Both the position numbers and the translations under genes were made by a program. This document shows positions 14,701 through 28,508 of a DNA stretch of 64,000 nucleotides, piece after piece. Origin of the DNA: Paralichthys olivaceus. Taxonomy: Eukaryota; Chordata; Actinopteri; Pleuronectiformes; Paralichthyidae. How positions within the stretch are numbered: the stretch's first letter is position 1; every line of letters starts with the position of its first letter. The DNA is taken from the NCBI RefSeq assembly GCF_024713975.1, contig NC_091114.1, positions 11,070,001 to 11,134,000 of the forward strand, written 5' to 3'. Under the pieces are notes generated by a model that was given only the letters and a program-made list of their open reading frames with translations, was not told the DNA's origin and ran no database searches.

Positions 14701-15247
14701 TTGCCTGAAGGTGTCTGAATATGTGCAGGCAGATCCAGTCGCAGTCAGAATATGCGATGATGCACAGGCCCATGTTGGCGGTGGTGTTGTGGAGGTCACA
14801 AACAAGATCCACCGCCTCGGCACTGCCTTTGGGCCCCAGCAGCGTGTTCAGTTCTCGGGACCTGATCAACTCGTACGGGGCCATATCTGATACGGGACCG
14901 CTGGGAGACAGAAAAAAACCAAACAAGACAGCTCATCATCAGTCTCAACATCAGCATCATCACCACCTCTGGCTGCTGCCTTACTTGAGGGTGGCGTGGG
15001 TGAAGCAGCGGTTCAGGTCCGTGTCTACGTATCTGCGGCACTGCTGCGTGGCCCGTGGGTTCGACAGCACCATCAGCACAGACACTGGCTCCTCTTTCTC
15101 CTCCTCCTCTTTCTCCCTCATCACCTTCTTCTTCTCCTTCAGCAGCTCTCTCACCAAGTACACCCCGGACAGCTCATTTCCATGGGTACCACCACACACT
15201 GCGACTCGGGACAACCTCGGTAAACACACCACCTCGTCCACCTCCAT
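11753..15247 (-). CDS. acy3: Aspartoacylase-family N-acyl-amino-acid amidohydrolase (aminoacylase-3)
   Basis: Zinc hydrolase that deacylates N-acyl aromatic amino acids and mercapturates (known for the family). Coding exons on the minus strand: 15247-14985, 14900-14705, 14609-14516, 14425-14318, 14204-14092, 11995-11753; 338 residues. Visible: GGTHGNE with zinc ligands His22 and Glu25, the DLNR substrate-binding motif, DLHNTTANMG with the third zinc ligand His125, and EIGPQPHG with the expected catalytic Glu187. Segments such as RRYVDTDLNR, RHLQ, ESYSLDSVG and QDRDF favour ACY3 over ASPA. A short Lys/Glu-rich insert (about residues 42-58) lies between the first motifs. The ATG at 15247 follows a possible acceptor (TCTCAG, 15254-15252), so an upstream non-coding exon is likely. 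Intron 2 begins with GC (CAG|GCAAGC), not GT. Intron 5 is about 2.1 kb and repeat-rich. Confidence 0.9.
12240..12570 (-). mobile_element. L2 LINE ORF2 C-terminal fragment (acy3 intron 5)
   Basis: The minus strand translates to QLVQDAAAKLP, then a diverged block with LPVNLGSEFKILLLTFQAL, matching the conserved L2 ORF2 C-terminal pattern (QLVQNAAAR, then WLPV..RI.FKILLLTFKAL). It is truncated and interrupted. It lies in the same orientation as the host gene. Confidence 0.65.
13316..13605 (+). repeat. Interspersed repeat, copy A (acy3 intron 5)
   Basis: It carries the words CTTGGTGGAAGGATG, GGGTCAGAATAGA, ATGGATCTTGATGAAA and GACTGATATCTATGAGTG-like text that I recall from a very common teleost repeat. 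A related, differently decayed copy is at 51259-51545 (shared ATGGATCTTGAT and the flanking order). Class not determined. Confidence 0.45.
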
Positions 15248-15251
15248 CAGA

Positions 15252-16929
15252 CTGAGAGCAGACACACATCACGGGGGGAAGAGGGCAAGAAATGTTAGAG
15301 ACTTTTTGTCTGTATTCAGTATGCATCATTGCACAAAACTGCAAATCTGATTCCCTCTTGTTTCCCTCAGTGCGACGCATTGGCTACATCACTTCTGTTC
15401 TCACTGACACTGCAACATAAAGCAGAAATATTGATTTGTGAAACCTTACCTCGCTTTTCTGGCTCGTTGAACTGTAAAAGGAGCAGTTCCAGTAGTTTTT
15501 TTTTTTTTTTTAATGCACCGAAGAGGCACAGAGATAAAAGTGTATTCAAAGTCTCTTTAACTGAGGAGGAAAGCCTGAGGTAGAACTGTCAGCTCCACAT
15601 TCACAGCTACGAGAGGAGATGCTGTCATACTGTACATCTTACCCTGCCGTTTACCCTCTTCCACCCTCCACCCGGCTTTCATGCAGTTTCACTGATTCAG
15701 CATTCCCATCCCTCCCACTGTACAGGCTTCAGCTGCCTGTTATGCAAACTCCCAGCGTCCCTCCACCACCTCTTGTCCACTGCACTGCACTACGCTGTAT
15801 CAGGGTGTGTCCTGAGTGGGATGTGGTGCAGTCCATTGCATCCTTTGGTCCCCCACGGGCTGTGAGGTCAGCCGAGGCACAAGCCCCACCCCGACTCCCG
15901 ATTCTCTCTGCCCCTTGTATAGGATGGTAGGTTCCAGTCTGCCTTTCAGAAAATGGGCTGAAAATAAATCTGCTGGCATGACACAGCAGGAGAGGCGCCT
16001 GCGATGGGAACAGTGGAACAAAGAGCTCTTCTCGTCAGGAAAATATCATGTGAAGCAGTCGGTGATTTAAACCCAGAGTCGAGTTTGACTGCTCAAGGAA
16101 AAATCTGCCTTTTAAAATAAATAAGTTAAACAGTGTTATTTTCCCCTATTTTATGGATTTTTTTGAATTTACACTGGTTTTATTCATTTGGATATATTGT
16201 TATTTATTATACTCAATTTTTGATGGCATCATATAATTGAATTCCTATTTTAATACATTCTGTCTTGTTTTAGGGATATTGATATTTTTTCATTTTGATA
16301 AAGAAGCTACACTGCCGTTATCAAACTGAAAAGTGAGCCGTCTTTGCCGTTTAGCTCTATTCACTCCAATTAACTGAGGACCAGCAGCCAATTCAATATT
16401 ACATTTATTGGAACTGGACAGGCTCTGCTAAGGCTCTGGAGAGGATCACTAAAAATGAATTGCTAAAAATAAACTTCTTGGACTTTTCTAAAGGATAAAC
16501 AGTCTTTCAAAATGGTGCAAACATATTTTTAGAGTTTAATTTCTGTCCTGCAATTTCTTGTTATCAACATACAGTTCTGCAGCAGCTGTAATATACGTGC
16601 AATAACATAATAATCCTCATATTTAATGGCCCAGCCCCAGATTTACTGGTATAGTTCTATTTTATCTCATGCTGCTTCTTTTGGGTTCAAACGTTCCCTT
16701 GGAATAAAATAATTTTGTAAATACGCGAAACATTTGAATGCTAAGTTTGACATTTTCAATGAGGTGTGGCATTTTAAAGATTTTCCTAAACTACAATATG
16801 AAATCATAAAACCAGCTGGAATACAAACTAGTGGGACATATTACCTTCTGTTGAATTGAATACAAATGTTGGAGCATCTTTACATGAAGAACAGTATAAA
16901 AAGCTATTTGTTTGACATCACAGCATTTG
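15252..16929. other. Intergenic region between acy3 and the osbp 3' end
   Basis: 15252-16070 is moderately GC-rich and probably holds the acy3 promoter and 5' UTR. It includes an 18-base T run near 15496 and CT-rich stretches, but I could not define a start site. From about 16.1 kb the DNA becomes AT-rich with no ORF or repeat I recognise. Confidence 0.4.
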
Positions 16930-18513
16930 TTTATTACAGATCATTTTTCTTTGTTAATACAAAATACTGAACAATGTCATGTCTCCCCTCTCGATGGAAA
17001 CTCCCTTTTTTTCTGAAAGTGAAGACAGTCCTCTTCCAATATGTGAGGAAACAAAAATACAAGAAAAACTAATTTACAGTTATCAATACTATAATATGAA
17101 ATTCTATACATTTATAAAATCATAGTTATTTGCATTTCTTTTAAATTCTTTGTTTATTTATTCTTCATATTTAAGTACACTTACAAACAAAATTATGAAA
17201 TGCACACACACATTATATCTCACGTTTTTGGTGTCAAAATGTACTTGCATATGTATGGATTCTTCTGCAGATGAATGGTGTGACATTTGTTTTCACCGCT
17301 GCATTTACTTTTAATTTGTTGTCTTTGCTCATTTGTTTGATACCATCACAAGAAATAAACCACAGCAAGTATTTAACACTTCTTAAAACAATTTATACTG
17401 CCATGTAACCAAGTAACCTCTCACCTTGTTAGCAAAAAAACATTATTCCCTACGCTGTGAAAACGGATTATTCCATCAACTGTTCTTTGACAAAACTGCA
17501 CTATATGAGATTTCCTCAGCACCGGAAAAAAATTAACTTCACCACCTCAAAAGCAGCTTCACGTATTTCTTTCCTTAAGTACACCTTCAAAGTTTAAATT
17601 GTACAAGAAACCAGCGATAAATGGCAGGATTGTATCCACTCATTTGTGATGTAAATGCAAGTGAGAGCAGGCTACTTGTTTCTAAGGCGAAGAGAACGAG
17701 TGCTTAGGCCTTGTTGTAATTTTCACCTTTAAGCCTTGGTAAAAAAAAAAACTAAAAAAAAAACAATAAAACATGACAGTGTAGAGGGTCAACCAGCATT
17801 CTGGCCAATCATTTCATTTTTTTTACTGCACAGTGGCAGGGATGTAAAGTGATGGAAGAACAGATATGCAGTCATACACACAAGCACACTAGAACCTTCA
17901 CTTCATTACATTAAGACACTAAATTAGAGAGAGAAACAAGAAATCCTCACTAACATCTTGAAGGCCACCAGTTGACATTTTACTTAAAGGATCTTAATCA
18001 TATTTATTTATAAATCTATATATTAACCAGGTCTTAGCCCCACTTTTAGAGTTATTACCAAAGCACACGTTTGCTGTGGATGACAATAGGTACACTACAA
18101 TATCGCACAAGGTGTTTTCAGCACAAAAACTTCTGCTCCTGATCTGAGAGACTGAAAAGACTTGAGCAGAGAGACTACAAGGAGGATCTACTCTAGATTT
18201 GGAAGCACTGCCTGTTTCATTTCCTCCCCTTTATGCCCAGCCTGACCCGAGTCCAAGCAGCACAGAGACTTTCATTCCAGCCTGCTCAGATGTGTGACAG
18301 CAACAAAGGGGGTCGATGCAAAGACTCAAGGAGGGAAAACCCTGCTCCCTCCGGATCAGACAGCAGTGACCGTCCTGGAGATCTCTTAGAACAGAGAGCC
18401 GCTGGAGGGAAGCAGCCGTCCGAGTAGGGGGCAAGCAGGCCTTTGTGGTCGGCGTCCACCAGGCAGCTTTGATGGACCAGTCTCTTCAGGGCACTTTGCA
18501 GTCAACACCGCGG
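16930..18513 (-). other. osbp: Probable 3' UTR of osbp
   Basis: Minus-strand AT-rich sequence follows the osbp stop at 18514. TTTATT at 16930-16935 (AATAAA on the minus strand), followed by T-rich sequence, is a plausible end, giving a UTR of about 1.6 kb. Other TTTATT words (for example near 17156) could serve as earlier sites. The true end is inferred. Confidence 0.45.
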
Positions 18514-21500
18514 TCAAAATATGTCTGGGCATCCCTCCCAGCTGCCTCCGTCCTTAGCTTCCCAGTAGCCTCCCTTATAGAGATGGATTTGCTCACCTGT
18601 GATCTGGTCCTCACAGCTCTCAAACCAAAGTGCCTGGTAGTTGTCATGAGGTGCGCCTGAAAGAGACAAGAGATTGTCAAACAATTGCCAAAAATGCTGA
18701 GAGCAAACAATCTATAGCGATGATTAGAGCAGAAACTCAAGTGTGAAGATGTGACAGTGAGAGAGACAAAAAGAGGAATACTTGCTTTTTAAGGAGGGAT
18801 CAGTAAGAGAATCCTCATCGACAGCTTTTGAAACAAAAAGGGGATCACAGACATTTTTTTACCCCTTTGTTCCAAGATTTTTTCCCCATACAAGGTAGAG
18901 AAGAATACAGAAGAGAAAAAGCATTAATACATACTTGACTCACCTTCATCTGATTGGCTGGAGGTGCGTTGGCTGGCGGCCTCCCTCTCTCTTTCACGCC
19001 GGACACTGCGCTGCTTCTCCTCCAGCCGCTGCTTCTCTGCGTTGGCCTCGTCCCAGCGACCTTCCTCCATCAGGCGCTGGTCAGGCCGGCGACGGCTGTC
19101 GGTGGGTGCCATGCCCTCCTCGGGCTCATTTAGGGTCAGAGCCAAGGCGGTGAAGTAGTACATAGTCTCTGCTCCCTCCCTGCGGACAAAGATTAACAAC
19201 AGCAGAACTTAGCAAATCACTTATTTATGAGGGATCATTTAAAGATAGTTAAGTATTATCATTATCATCATGGAACAATTATTCTCACAGAATGAATTTA
19301 ACAAGCAAAAGACTCAACAGCAGATACAAGTACAACTGTGAAACACTTCAGATCAAAAGGCCTTCCTCACTGCTGAAGTATACTGGTCCAACATTATGTG
19401 TTCTTGAGATATCGTGTATACATTAGTGGCAAATACACAGACAGCCCTTTAACATAATGCCTCCGGCCACTGGCTGCAATAACGACTGCAGAACGCTTCA
19501 AATCAAAAGTCATCAGTCATTGCTCAAGTAAACATGGCAGTCACAATGATAATTAAACACCACCTACATGCTGCAGGGTTGGGTATTATTCTACTTTAAT
19601 CATAGTAATCATCCATTATTCGAAATAAAAGTAGGTCAGTTAAGTGCAGGTATACACCTAAACCCTGATATTATATATTTAACCCAGTTTTGGTCCATTT
19701 CATTTCATATATTTCATGCGTGTGGCCATCGTCTGGGCTTTCATCGACTCACGACTGAGCTCACAACCTCAGCTTTACATTTTTCTGACGGAGATCTGAA
19801 TTTCAACTCTTTTGTTTCTTTGGCTTTCAGTGACAATGTATTATGTAATTTGCTCTATTTTTATCAAGCGATCAAGCTGAATAAACAATTCGTAATCACT
19901 ACTCTTGCTTTTGTGTGTGTCACATAATGAAAAGTACTACGAGTATTTATAGTACCACGTGTGATACATAATTAACCTGCAACCAGTCGAAACTTTCGCT
20001 TTGAGAAATTGATTGAAAGATATTTTATTTTATTTATGTTGCTAACATAGTTTTTGTTCTTAACACATTTGGAATCAGTTTCAATCCAGAGTTGGTTTTT
20101 GATTGCAAACAATTTACGGTGCAAACTAGAACAATTGACTCACCTGCCTGGTTAGCTGGTGTTTTATTCTCTGCACACGTCACAGGTTTAAACATTGCTT
20201 ACCGTAGAGTGATGGTACTTACGGTAAAGGATTTCTCCTCCAGACCTCTCTGGCTTTGAGTGTTTGGTACACTGTCTTCTGTTTGCCCTCTGCTCCGTTC
20301 TCTCCACCTCGACTGCTCTGCATCACTCTGGAGAACTCCATCTTCTCATCCCACGTCCCTGACAGCACGTAGTGAGCCTTTCCGTCTTTGTCCATCACTA
20401 CACCTGTCACCTGCAGATGGGAGACAGAGGGGGTTAACAGAGTAACACATGATGACCCAAGAAGCATTTAAAGTATAAAATGTAACTATGATTGGGCTAA
20501 AACTAACAGTGCAGATCTTTACTGTCTCAAAGTAGAGGTACGATGCATGTAGCACAGAAAACAACATCAGACTCATTTGATCATATCATTAAATCATGAG
20601 GGTACAAACCCAGAAGAGCAAGAATCATGTCAGTACATTAGCTTCAAAAGAACCAAACTACAAAATGCTACATGTAAGTGCAACATATAAGTGCAACTAA
20701 CTTTTTTCTTTATTTTTTTTTCTCTCAACATCAGAGTTGACGATGGTTATTAGACCATCATCTTCTTAGCCAAGGTGTAGTCAGAGGTGTGTTTTTGTCC
20801 CGCTGCAAGATGTGTAGACTTTCTGCTGTCCTGATGTCAATGGGGAGCTCGTTCCACCATTTGGGAGCCAGGACAGCAAACAGTCGTGATTTTTTTTTGA
20901 GTGGCTAGCTCGCAGCGAGGGAGCAGCAAACCGGTGAAGGGCAGAGTGGCCAGGCTGGGATGTAACGTTTAACCATGTCCTGGATGTAGACGAGGGCCGA
21001 TCCGTTCGCAGCACGGTACACAAGCACTAGTGTCTTGAAGCGGATACGGGCAGCCACTGGTAACCAGTGAAGGGAGCGGAGGAGCGGTGTAGTGTGAGAG
21101 AACTTGCTGCATTCTGGATGAGCTGCAGAGGTCGGATGGCACTAGCAGGCCCACCAGCAAGGAGGGAGTTGCAGTAGTCTAGGCGGGAGATGACAAGAGC
21201 CTAGACCAGTAGCCATGCAGCGTTCTGAGTGAGAAGGGGACGTATTCTCTATGCTTTGATTAAAGCAGAAAAACAGTTTCTGCTGTGTTACAATTAAAAG
21301 TTAAAACTCTAACCAAGTCAAAGGTTTCTACATTTTACTAACCTTCCTGGCCACATCTCTGGAGAAGTAGCTGTAAGGAGCGAACTTCAGGTGGCAGCGG
21401 TCTCCAGTGGTGTGATTCACAACGTCTATCTCTCCAGACTAGAAGGGAAACAGAAAGTATGTTTGAGAGATATCAATATAAGGGAACAATTTCATTTTCA

Positions 21501-22138
21501 AACGGATAACAATTCAAAACTTCAGTTCAGGGTTTCGGCATTTGTTGTTAATATAATTTGAGACATTTACAGGTCAGTGCTGATAGGATAGTCAGAAATT
21601 TTAGGTCTGGGTGTTTGATGTATGGACTCTACGCTCTACTCTACCAAGTAGAACAGCAATGTGTCATCAGATTCACCTCACACACAAGCCGGTATGTAAA
21701 ATCTCTTATGGCACACTCCACTAACTAAAGCAGCTGTTTCAAACACGCAGAGTTTACACGGTAGTATATGAAATGTAATGTAAATGCATTTATCGCATAT
21801 TTCTGTTAATAGCACTTGCTATGTATATGTGGCACTGTACAGCACTGACAGAACACAGTTTGCACATTACATCATATATACATACATAGACTTGTTAGTT
21901 TATAATAGACAGAAATACAGATAGTGACGGCAAATCAGCGTCCCTTTGGTAAGTAATTTAAAAAGGCAGGCTATCTGTATAAGTATCAGAGATTTTGTCT
22001 GTGGAGTCAAGCTGAGATCTTTGTTACTTGTCATTTCTCATCTCCCTTCTGTTGTTGACTTCTTGGAAATGCACCAACAACAACAAGGTTGTTCTCATCA
22101 ACTTAGGGCAGGGCTCTTTATTCACAGATGTTTTTTTA

Positions 22139-22170
<32 letters not shown>

Positions 22171-25100
22171 GTGCGATTTTGCAACTCTTTTACTCTCACC
22201 TGATCGATCCACAGTTTTCCGACAATGATGTTGTGCACTGTGGTGGTCACTTTCTTCCATGTATAGTGATGGTTGCCTTTTTCGAAGACCGCATGAATTG
22301 TGCCTGCACAGAAAGAGGAAACGCAGATGGAAAATCAATCAACGACTTGTTATTCTCGGGCTTCTGACTGACAACCTTCAGTTAAGGTGAGGTGTGACTG
22401 ATGAATTCCTCAGACTTTGCTCACTGGTGGATGAATGCTCTAATCATTGCTTTGTTTGTAGCTTTTGTTTTGTCCACAAAGACGTAACTGCCATGTTCAC
22501 AGCACACCCTCTATCAACGTCATCTTCAAACCACAAGACATGTTTTAAATGCTTTGAACCAAAGTGAGTCGTACCTAAAGGCATGATGGACAGATATTTT
22601 CCCCTGAACTTGCTGGCAACAGTGATTTCCTGTCTCAGTGTCCAACCACGATCAGAAATCACATGATGTGCTGCTGCAGGAGGGTGGTGACTCACCTGAG
22701 AAAGAGGAACATATACATTAGTGGTAAACGAACACACTAACCAAACTGTTAAGTATGCAGAAACACTTATTTAAGCAGTGCAAGTGAAAATCCATTTACA
22801 CTTCTCATGTCAGAATTAGAGAGCGAAGCAACATTACTTTCAAACTAGTTATGTTAGTGTCCAAAATCGAACCATTTGTCTTCTGCGCAAGCATAAATAA
22901 AATTAGCAAATGTGTGTGAACACAAGAGCAATTGGAATTGAAAACTTAAAAATCGAATGTGTATTTTTATTTATTGGATAAATTCTATTGTTCTGCTTCA
23001 AACGTGTTGTGAACTTAAGGTGATCTGGTTGCCGCTCGTTCCAAGAAAGAGAGAGAGTCAAATGCAGAGAGAGAGAGAGAGAGAGAGAGGAAAAGAGAGC
23101 CGACTCCAGAAAAAACTACGCTTCAACTGATGTTTTCAAATCTGAGACATATTCTACTGATAAAGACTGTTGTTCCAACTGTGCTCATATGATATCAAAA
23201 TGATAATGATCAGATCATTTTCAGTTTCTTTTTTAGAACCAGAATCAGAGATGCATGAGACGTGCCTGAAACATGCAAAACATGTAATAGCAAAAATAAT
23301 AATAGCTAAACAAACCACTATAATTTTTTTTATAGAATTTGAATTAAAACTACATATGGAATAAATTAGAATGTTAAGGAAGACTGACAGGCCTGACCTC
23401 AATTCTGTTTAAACTGTCCTTCTATTCCTGACTGATCAGTCAACTCTCATGGTTGCCAGTTCCCTGTAATGTGTCAAAATGCTGAGTCAGGGTGAATTTT
23501 CATGTCATCCTTCCTCCATTCTTTTTTCAGTCTCGCTTCCTTGTTAGACCCTATTACAACTCTCTCAATGTTTCTCGGAAATAGATTTTTCTTTGTGCAA
23601 TTAAAAATGATCTACACTGTTACATGACACTAGAAGTGTGGGAAAATGCAGAGGACACATCACACCTGCTCACAGAGCGAGCGGTAGCCACTCTCTCGCC
23701 GGCGGTCCAGCTCATACGTCTCTCCCAGCAGGGGGTTGAAGGGCTTGCCCGTGCGGTAGACGGTGGTCGAGTACGAGGACACGGAGAAGGCTGCCACGTA
23801 GCACATCTGCTCCAGGGAGCTTTGGCACTTGGCGGCCTTGTCGAGCAGCTCGTGGTACTCGAGGTCCTCCGACAACCGCTGCAGCATTGAGATGGGCTCG
23901 TTGAAGTTTACCTACAGAGAGCACAACAGGTGCAAATTAATGTACACGATATGAACTTGTGTACTGTTTTTGGTTGTTTGTTGTACAATGTACTGTTCTG
24001 CAACTGCTGTCGCACTTTGGCCCAAGAAAACTTTCTCCATGGGGACAATACAATATATTTGATTTGATTTGTTTAGACATTGTTATCCTGATGACAAACA
24101 GATGTTAGACCCACAGAACATGGACTGCTGAGGTCTCTTTATGCCTAATGATGTTAAAAAACTAGACGTCAAAATGTTCTCACAAGCAAAAAAGAGCCTC
24201 ATCATTGATTCACTGAAATTTGCTTAACCAATACTGCCCTCTGCTGGTTACTTAGTGGAACATATGCTCAAACATAGTCTCTTGCAGGAAATAAAAGAGT
24301 CTTTATCAGCTTAAAAATATTTTTAAAATGTATTCAAATATCCTCCACATCTCTCCACGGCTGGATTGCAACAGTCTTTTTACTTGATTTTTAATTTTCT
24401 TGGAACCGTCTATTTTTTCCTTGTATTGTCCCACACTGAATTGTTTTTCAAAAGCAAACTGTTAATAATTATCTATTTTAAATCAGATGATTTTATGACT
24501 GGGGTGTGTTAATAACAACGATGATAATAATAATTATAATAATAATAATGATAACTCCCCTTATATGACCTACAAAATTCAAGGGAGCTCTGGAACATGA
24601 TAATAATATACATATGAAAAGTTAATACTATTGTTATAAATAGAATCAAATAAAACAAAGTGAGGTTAAACTATAATAGATTTTTACAGCATAAAACTCA
24701 ACTACAGTAGTATGAAATATAATTTCATATTATTCAGCAGCTATGACAAGAGAGGAGGAGGAGGCAGTTGGTGGAATGAAGGTGCATGCAAGATGAGATT
24801 TTACGGGAAATGAACAAATCAAAACAAAGATCGTAGATCAACACTGTATCTCCAGAGGGTTTCTCAATAAACCCAAAAATAACTTGATGACTGATCCCAC
24901 AACAGATGACACGATAGAGGTACTATAATTGTAGATGGCTCCAAAAGAATGTGAGAGAACTAGTATTGCAGTGACAAAGATGAACACTCATTCGAATAAC
25001 ATGACAGTTGCACGCTGGAGCTGCATGTTCTGTTATGACCTTAACCCCATGTCTACCTTGTTAACCTGGAGGCGTCTTTGTTGCAAGTACACAAACAAAG

Positions 25101-28100
25101 ACATGAAAAGAACAGCCAGAGGAGGAGGTGAACGTCCCTGGGACCTTTTCATTGACAGATCAGCAAACAAACTTCCTGAGTGTCAGACTGCGTGTTGTGT
25201 AACAGCCAGAGAATTACTCACAGGCATCGGGATCTTGGACAACTCTTTGCCGATGCAGTTCTTCATGATGCTCCACAGGTTGAGGGAGTAGTTGGGTTTG
25301 TCCGGGATGCGTGTTCGCCTCTTCTTTAAGGGCACTAGCTCCTGAGAAGGGGATTCCTGGTTTATGGCCAGAGGTTCCTCATTGAGCTGAAGGACAGAAA
25401 GTTTTGTCAGTATGGAACCTACTGAAAATGATGAAGCTTTTAAGAATGTTTCACTGGTTTTCCAATGAGTCATTGTTGAAATGATGGTAGTAAAATCACA
25501 CCTTCAGTATTAAGAAATCTACCATCTGGTTGCAGTAAAACACTGTGATGATGGTTGACAACATTTTAATACACTTTACTGGTGAGTTGAGACATACCGA
25601 CTGATCATCAGGACACATTTCACTGTTGAACCCGCTGATATTACTGCTTGACCTTCTGTGAGAGATTAGAAAAGAAAGATTGTGTCATTGGTGTATGGAA
25701 GATTTCTGTTTAAACCAACAACCAAAGTAAGATACTAGGATATTAGAACAGTGTACCAGTCATAAATTACGGCACACAGGTGTGTAAAGAAATAAACCCA
25801 TATAATTTAATGACTCTACATGACAAGGAAGCAGGTCACATAAATAAACCAATGAAGCCTCTGGGAATTCACACTTTGTTTGAACGCTTCTTGCTCTATA
25901 ATCACATGTACAATGAATGGCAAGTTACTGACTTGTGGAACTGGGGATCAGCAGGTACAGTAATAAACTCCGGAGCCTCCTCCATAGCATCAAAGAATTC
26001 ATTGTCATCGTCCTCGTCACTGGCCTCGCCTTTTCCCGGCCCGGCAGCACCTTCACAGAAAAAGCTTTTGTTTACCAGATTCCATTAAAATGTTCCATGT
26101 CAAGGGTTTAATTTACAGTCAACAGTGGACAGCATTAGGGCTCACAAGTTTTTCCCACACTCTGGAGACGATCAAGAGGATAAAAATTCAGTCGAATTAA
26201 AGATGTCTGTTACATGTAGCTATCTTTAATTTGATGCTTTGATGATTTAATGGATATGTGTTCACAAAAATAATCTGAGTAATAATGAGTTGGGAACTGT
26301 AATTTTGGAAATGGTCGGGGTCAAGACGAGAGTCGCGCCCACCTTTATTATCTGCTGTGGCGTTTGCCTGCGACGCCCCTCTGAACGCTCGCTCCAGGTG
26401 ATTGTGCTGCTTGGCCAGTTGCTCTAAAGTCTCCTCCAGCCTCACTCTCTGCTCCCGCTCTGCCTGCAGGGCCTTCTGCCACCTCTTACTGTGCGCCTGA
26501 GCCAGAGCCACAAAGTCTCGGCACGCCTGAGAAGCAAAACATTCACACAGGGTCACTTAGAACCACTGAAGCCCAAAATTAAGTTATTGAGAACAGTTGG
26601 TTTGGCCAGCTAGGAGGACAGGATGCAGTGGGTTTGGGTTGTTTGAGCTCAGACAAGATCAGTCCAGAGGAAAACAAATCACATTTCTAAACGTCAGCAG
26701 GCTCAGTCTCCCTGGTTACATAATCAAACACCAAAACATAAATGTACTGAGAGAAGACGTGACACTTGCATTTATCATGGCATTAGAGGTGATGCGGAAC
26801 AGCGTGGCCCTTTCTGTGACCTGACGAATCTTATCACCAGCCTCTCCAGTCAGACGCAAACTGTCCAGCTCTGTGAGAGACCTGAAATAATAAAACACAC
26901 AATGCATCATTGAGTTACAGTGTTATAAACCAGGGGCATGACATTTACAGGCTTTATTTTTATAACTCAAATGGCGTGTCTGTCTATCTGTTTATCTGCA
27001 TACTTTATTTGCAAGTTGGCAACACCACACCTACATTAATAATCTATCTTTGACACCGCGTCATTGTGTTTTTACAAATGTCATGAAGTGCGTATAGTGT
27101 ACAAGCATGTGTTGGAATTGTTATTTTTAGAAAGAAGACATGTGAACTGTGGACTGAGAGCACAAAGAAAAACAGAGCGACAGAGCCTGACCTCTGGAGG
27201 GCGGAGCCATGCTTTGAGATCAGGTCATTGCACGTGCTGAGGTCCTCCACCTTGCTGCCGAGTGTTCTGAGAGCAGACTGGACCTCTGAATTCTGAGAGC
27301 CCCCACCTTGTCCAGGTGCCACTGGAGCAGATGAGTGTGAGAAGTCATCCCCGGAGTCATCTGTTGACGAGTGGAAGACTTTAAAAAAATCTGCTATCAT
27401 AATCTCAATCTGAGTTTTTTTTAAATCCACAGATCAAAAACACTTGCTGTCTTGTGACAGGGAGTCCTCCAATCCTTGCTAAATCAGAATTTAATAACCT
27501 TTTTAATAGCTCAGGAAAAAATTACTTAATAAGTAGTAATTACACAGCTTTTACTTTGGGTGGCTCACACACAAACTACTACTACTAAATTATTTTTTTA
27601 ATAAGTACTTCGCATTACAGCAATATGCAGAAGTCAGGGGGCACCTCACAACTACATGTACCCTCACCATTGTCACTTCACCCTGCACACTGATTGCCTG
27701 TGGTTGTCATCAACTTATCTACAAATTCAGCCTGCTTGAGATCTATTTGGGGTGTGCAACGTGTCAGCAACCCCTTAAATTGCATCTTTTAAGAGTTTAC
27801 ACATTGACTGCCAATTAAACGCTGAATGGGTCCGATCAGGTTAAAAATCAGGACTTGGCCTTACCTGACTCCGCCTGCATGCGAGCTGCCTTTGCTTTGG
27901 CCAACTCGAGGGCGGTGATCCAGCGTTGACGCTCCACCTCACAGCTGGCCTTCAGGTGATACGTCTGCGCCCCGCCGTTGGAGATGACAAAGTTGCAGGC
28001 ATCGTCCACAGTGATGGTTGCTGTGGCCAAGTTGATCGTGCCCCGACACGTGTGGCCCATCTCTGCCTGGGTCCTGACAACCAGAGAAATTTGAGTTTTT

Positions 28101-28508
28101 GGTAAAAATGTAAAGATGGAGAAAAGCAAAATTGTCTATAACAGAATTGCCAGTATTACAGACTGTAAAACCCAGTTATTATTAATTATTCTAGAGAGAT
28201 TAAAATTTGACAGACATTGTAATAGAAATAACGCATGATAAAGTGAGGCTAATATGACAGTTTGTTGGGTGTACATATAAACTAGTTATTGAGGATGCAT
28301 CAAAGCTATTTCTCAAGTGACATCATCAAGACTGCATGTTTTGTGTTATCTGTGTTTTGAGGAAAACCAACCTGTAGTATGACAACAGCCCATTGCTCAG
28401 GACAAACCACCTCCGCTGATAGCCCTTGATGTAATTTGTCCACTTGAACACCCATCCTTTGTATGTGTCGCCAGCTGGGGTTGGGGTGGGGGTCTTAGGC
28501 TCTGACAT
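18514..28508 (-). CDS. osbp: Oxysterol-binding protein 1
   Basis: Sterol/PI4P exchanger at ER-Golgi contacts (family knowledge). Fifteen coding exons, minus strand: 28508-28372, 28073-27865, 27360-27192, 26881-26770, 26526-26343, 26050-25933, 25655-25598, 25386-25222, 23911-23666, 22695-22575, 22303-22200, 21438-21343, 20410-20223, 19179-18944, 18656-18514; all phases agree and give 761 residues. Visible: PH domain about 17-110 ([20 protein letters not shown]), coiled-coil region with [25 protein letters not shown] motif EFFDAME at 288-294 for VAP binding, the ORD signature EQVSHHPP at 465-472 split by an intron, and the end GCPDIF. The N-terminus lacks most of the long Gly/Ala-rich stretch of human OSBP (807 residues). 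Intron 4 uses a GC donor (AAT|GCAAGT). OSBP2 is the alternative; the sequence reads closer to OSBP1. Confidence 0.95.
20735..21225 (-). mobile_element. L2 LINE 3' ORF2 fragment (osbp intron 12)
   Basis: The minus strand reads [13 protein letters not shown]-like text, then [13 protein letters not shown] (a drifted VNGSAP/YIQDM region), then [20 protein letters not shown] and [16 protein letters not shown], the conserved C-terminus of fish L2 ORF2. It contains breaks and only the 3' end is present. It is in the same transcriptional orientation as osbp. Confidence 0.75.
22139..22166. repeat. Poly-T run beside osbp exon 11
   Basis: About 27 T with few interruptions, within 35 bases of the exon 11 donor on the gene strand, where it reads as poly-A just inside intron 11. 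It is probably a microsatellite or an old retroposon tail. Confidence 0.7.
23050..23092. repeat. (GA)n microsatellite in osbp intron 9
   Basis: A GA-rich run with about thirteen pure GA units near 23067-23090. The rest of this roughly 970-base intron holds nothing else I can name. Confidence 0.8.

Noticed and set aside
14981-15265. acy3 start upstream at 15265
   Set aside because: The codon at 15265 is GTG, not ATG, and lies beyond a likely splice acceptor. The first ATG in the frame is at 15247.
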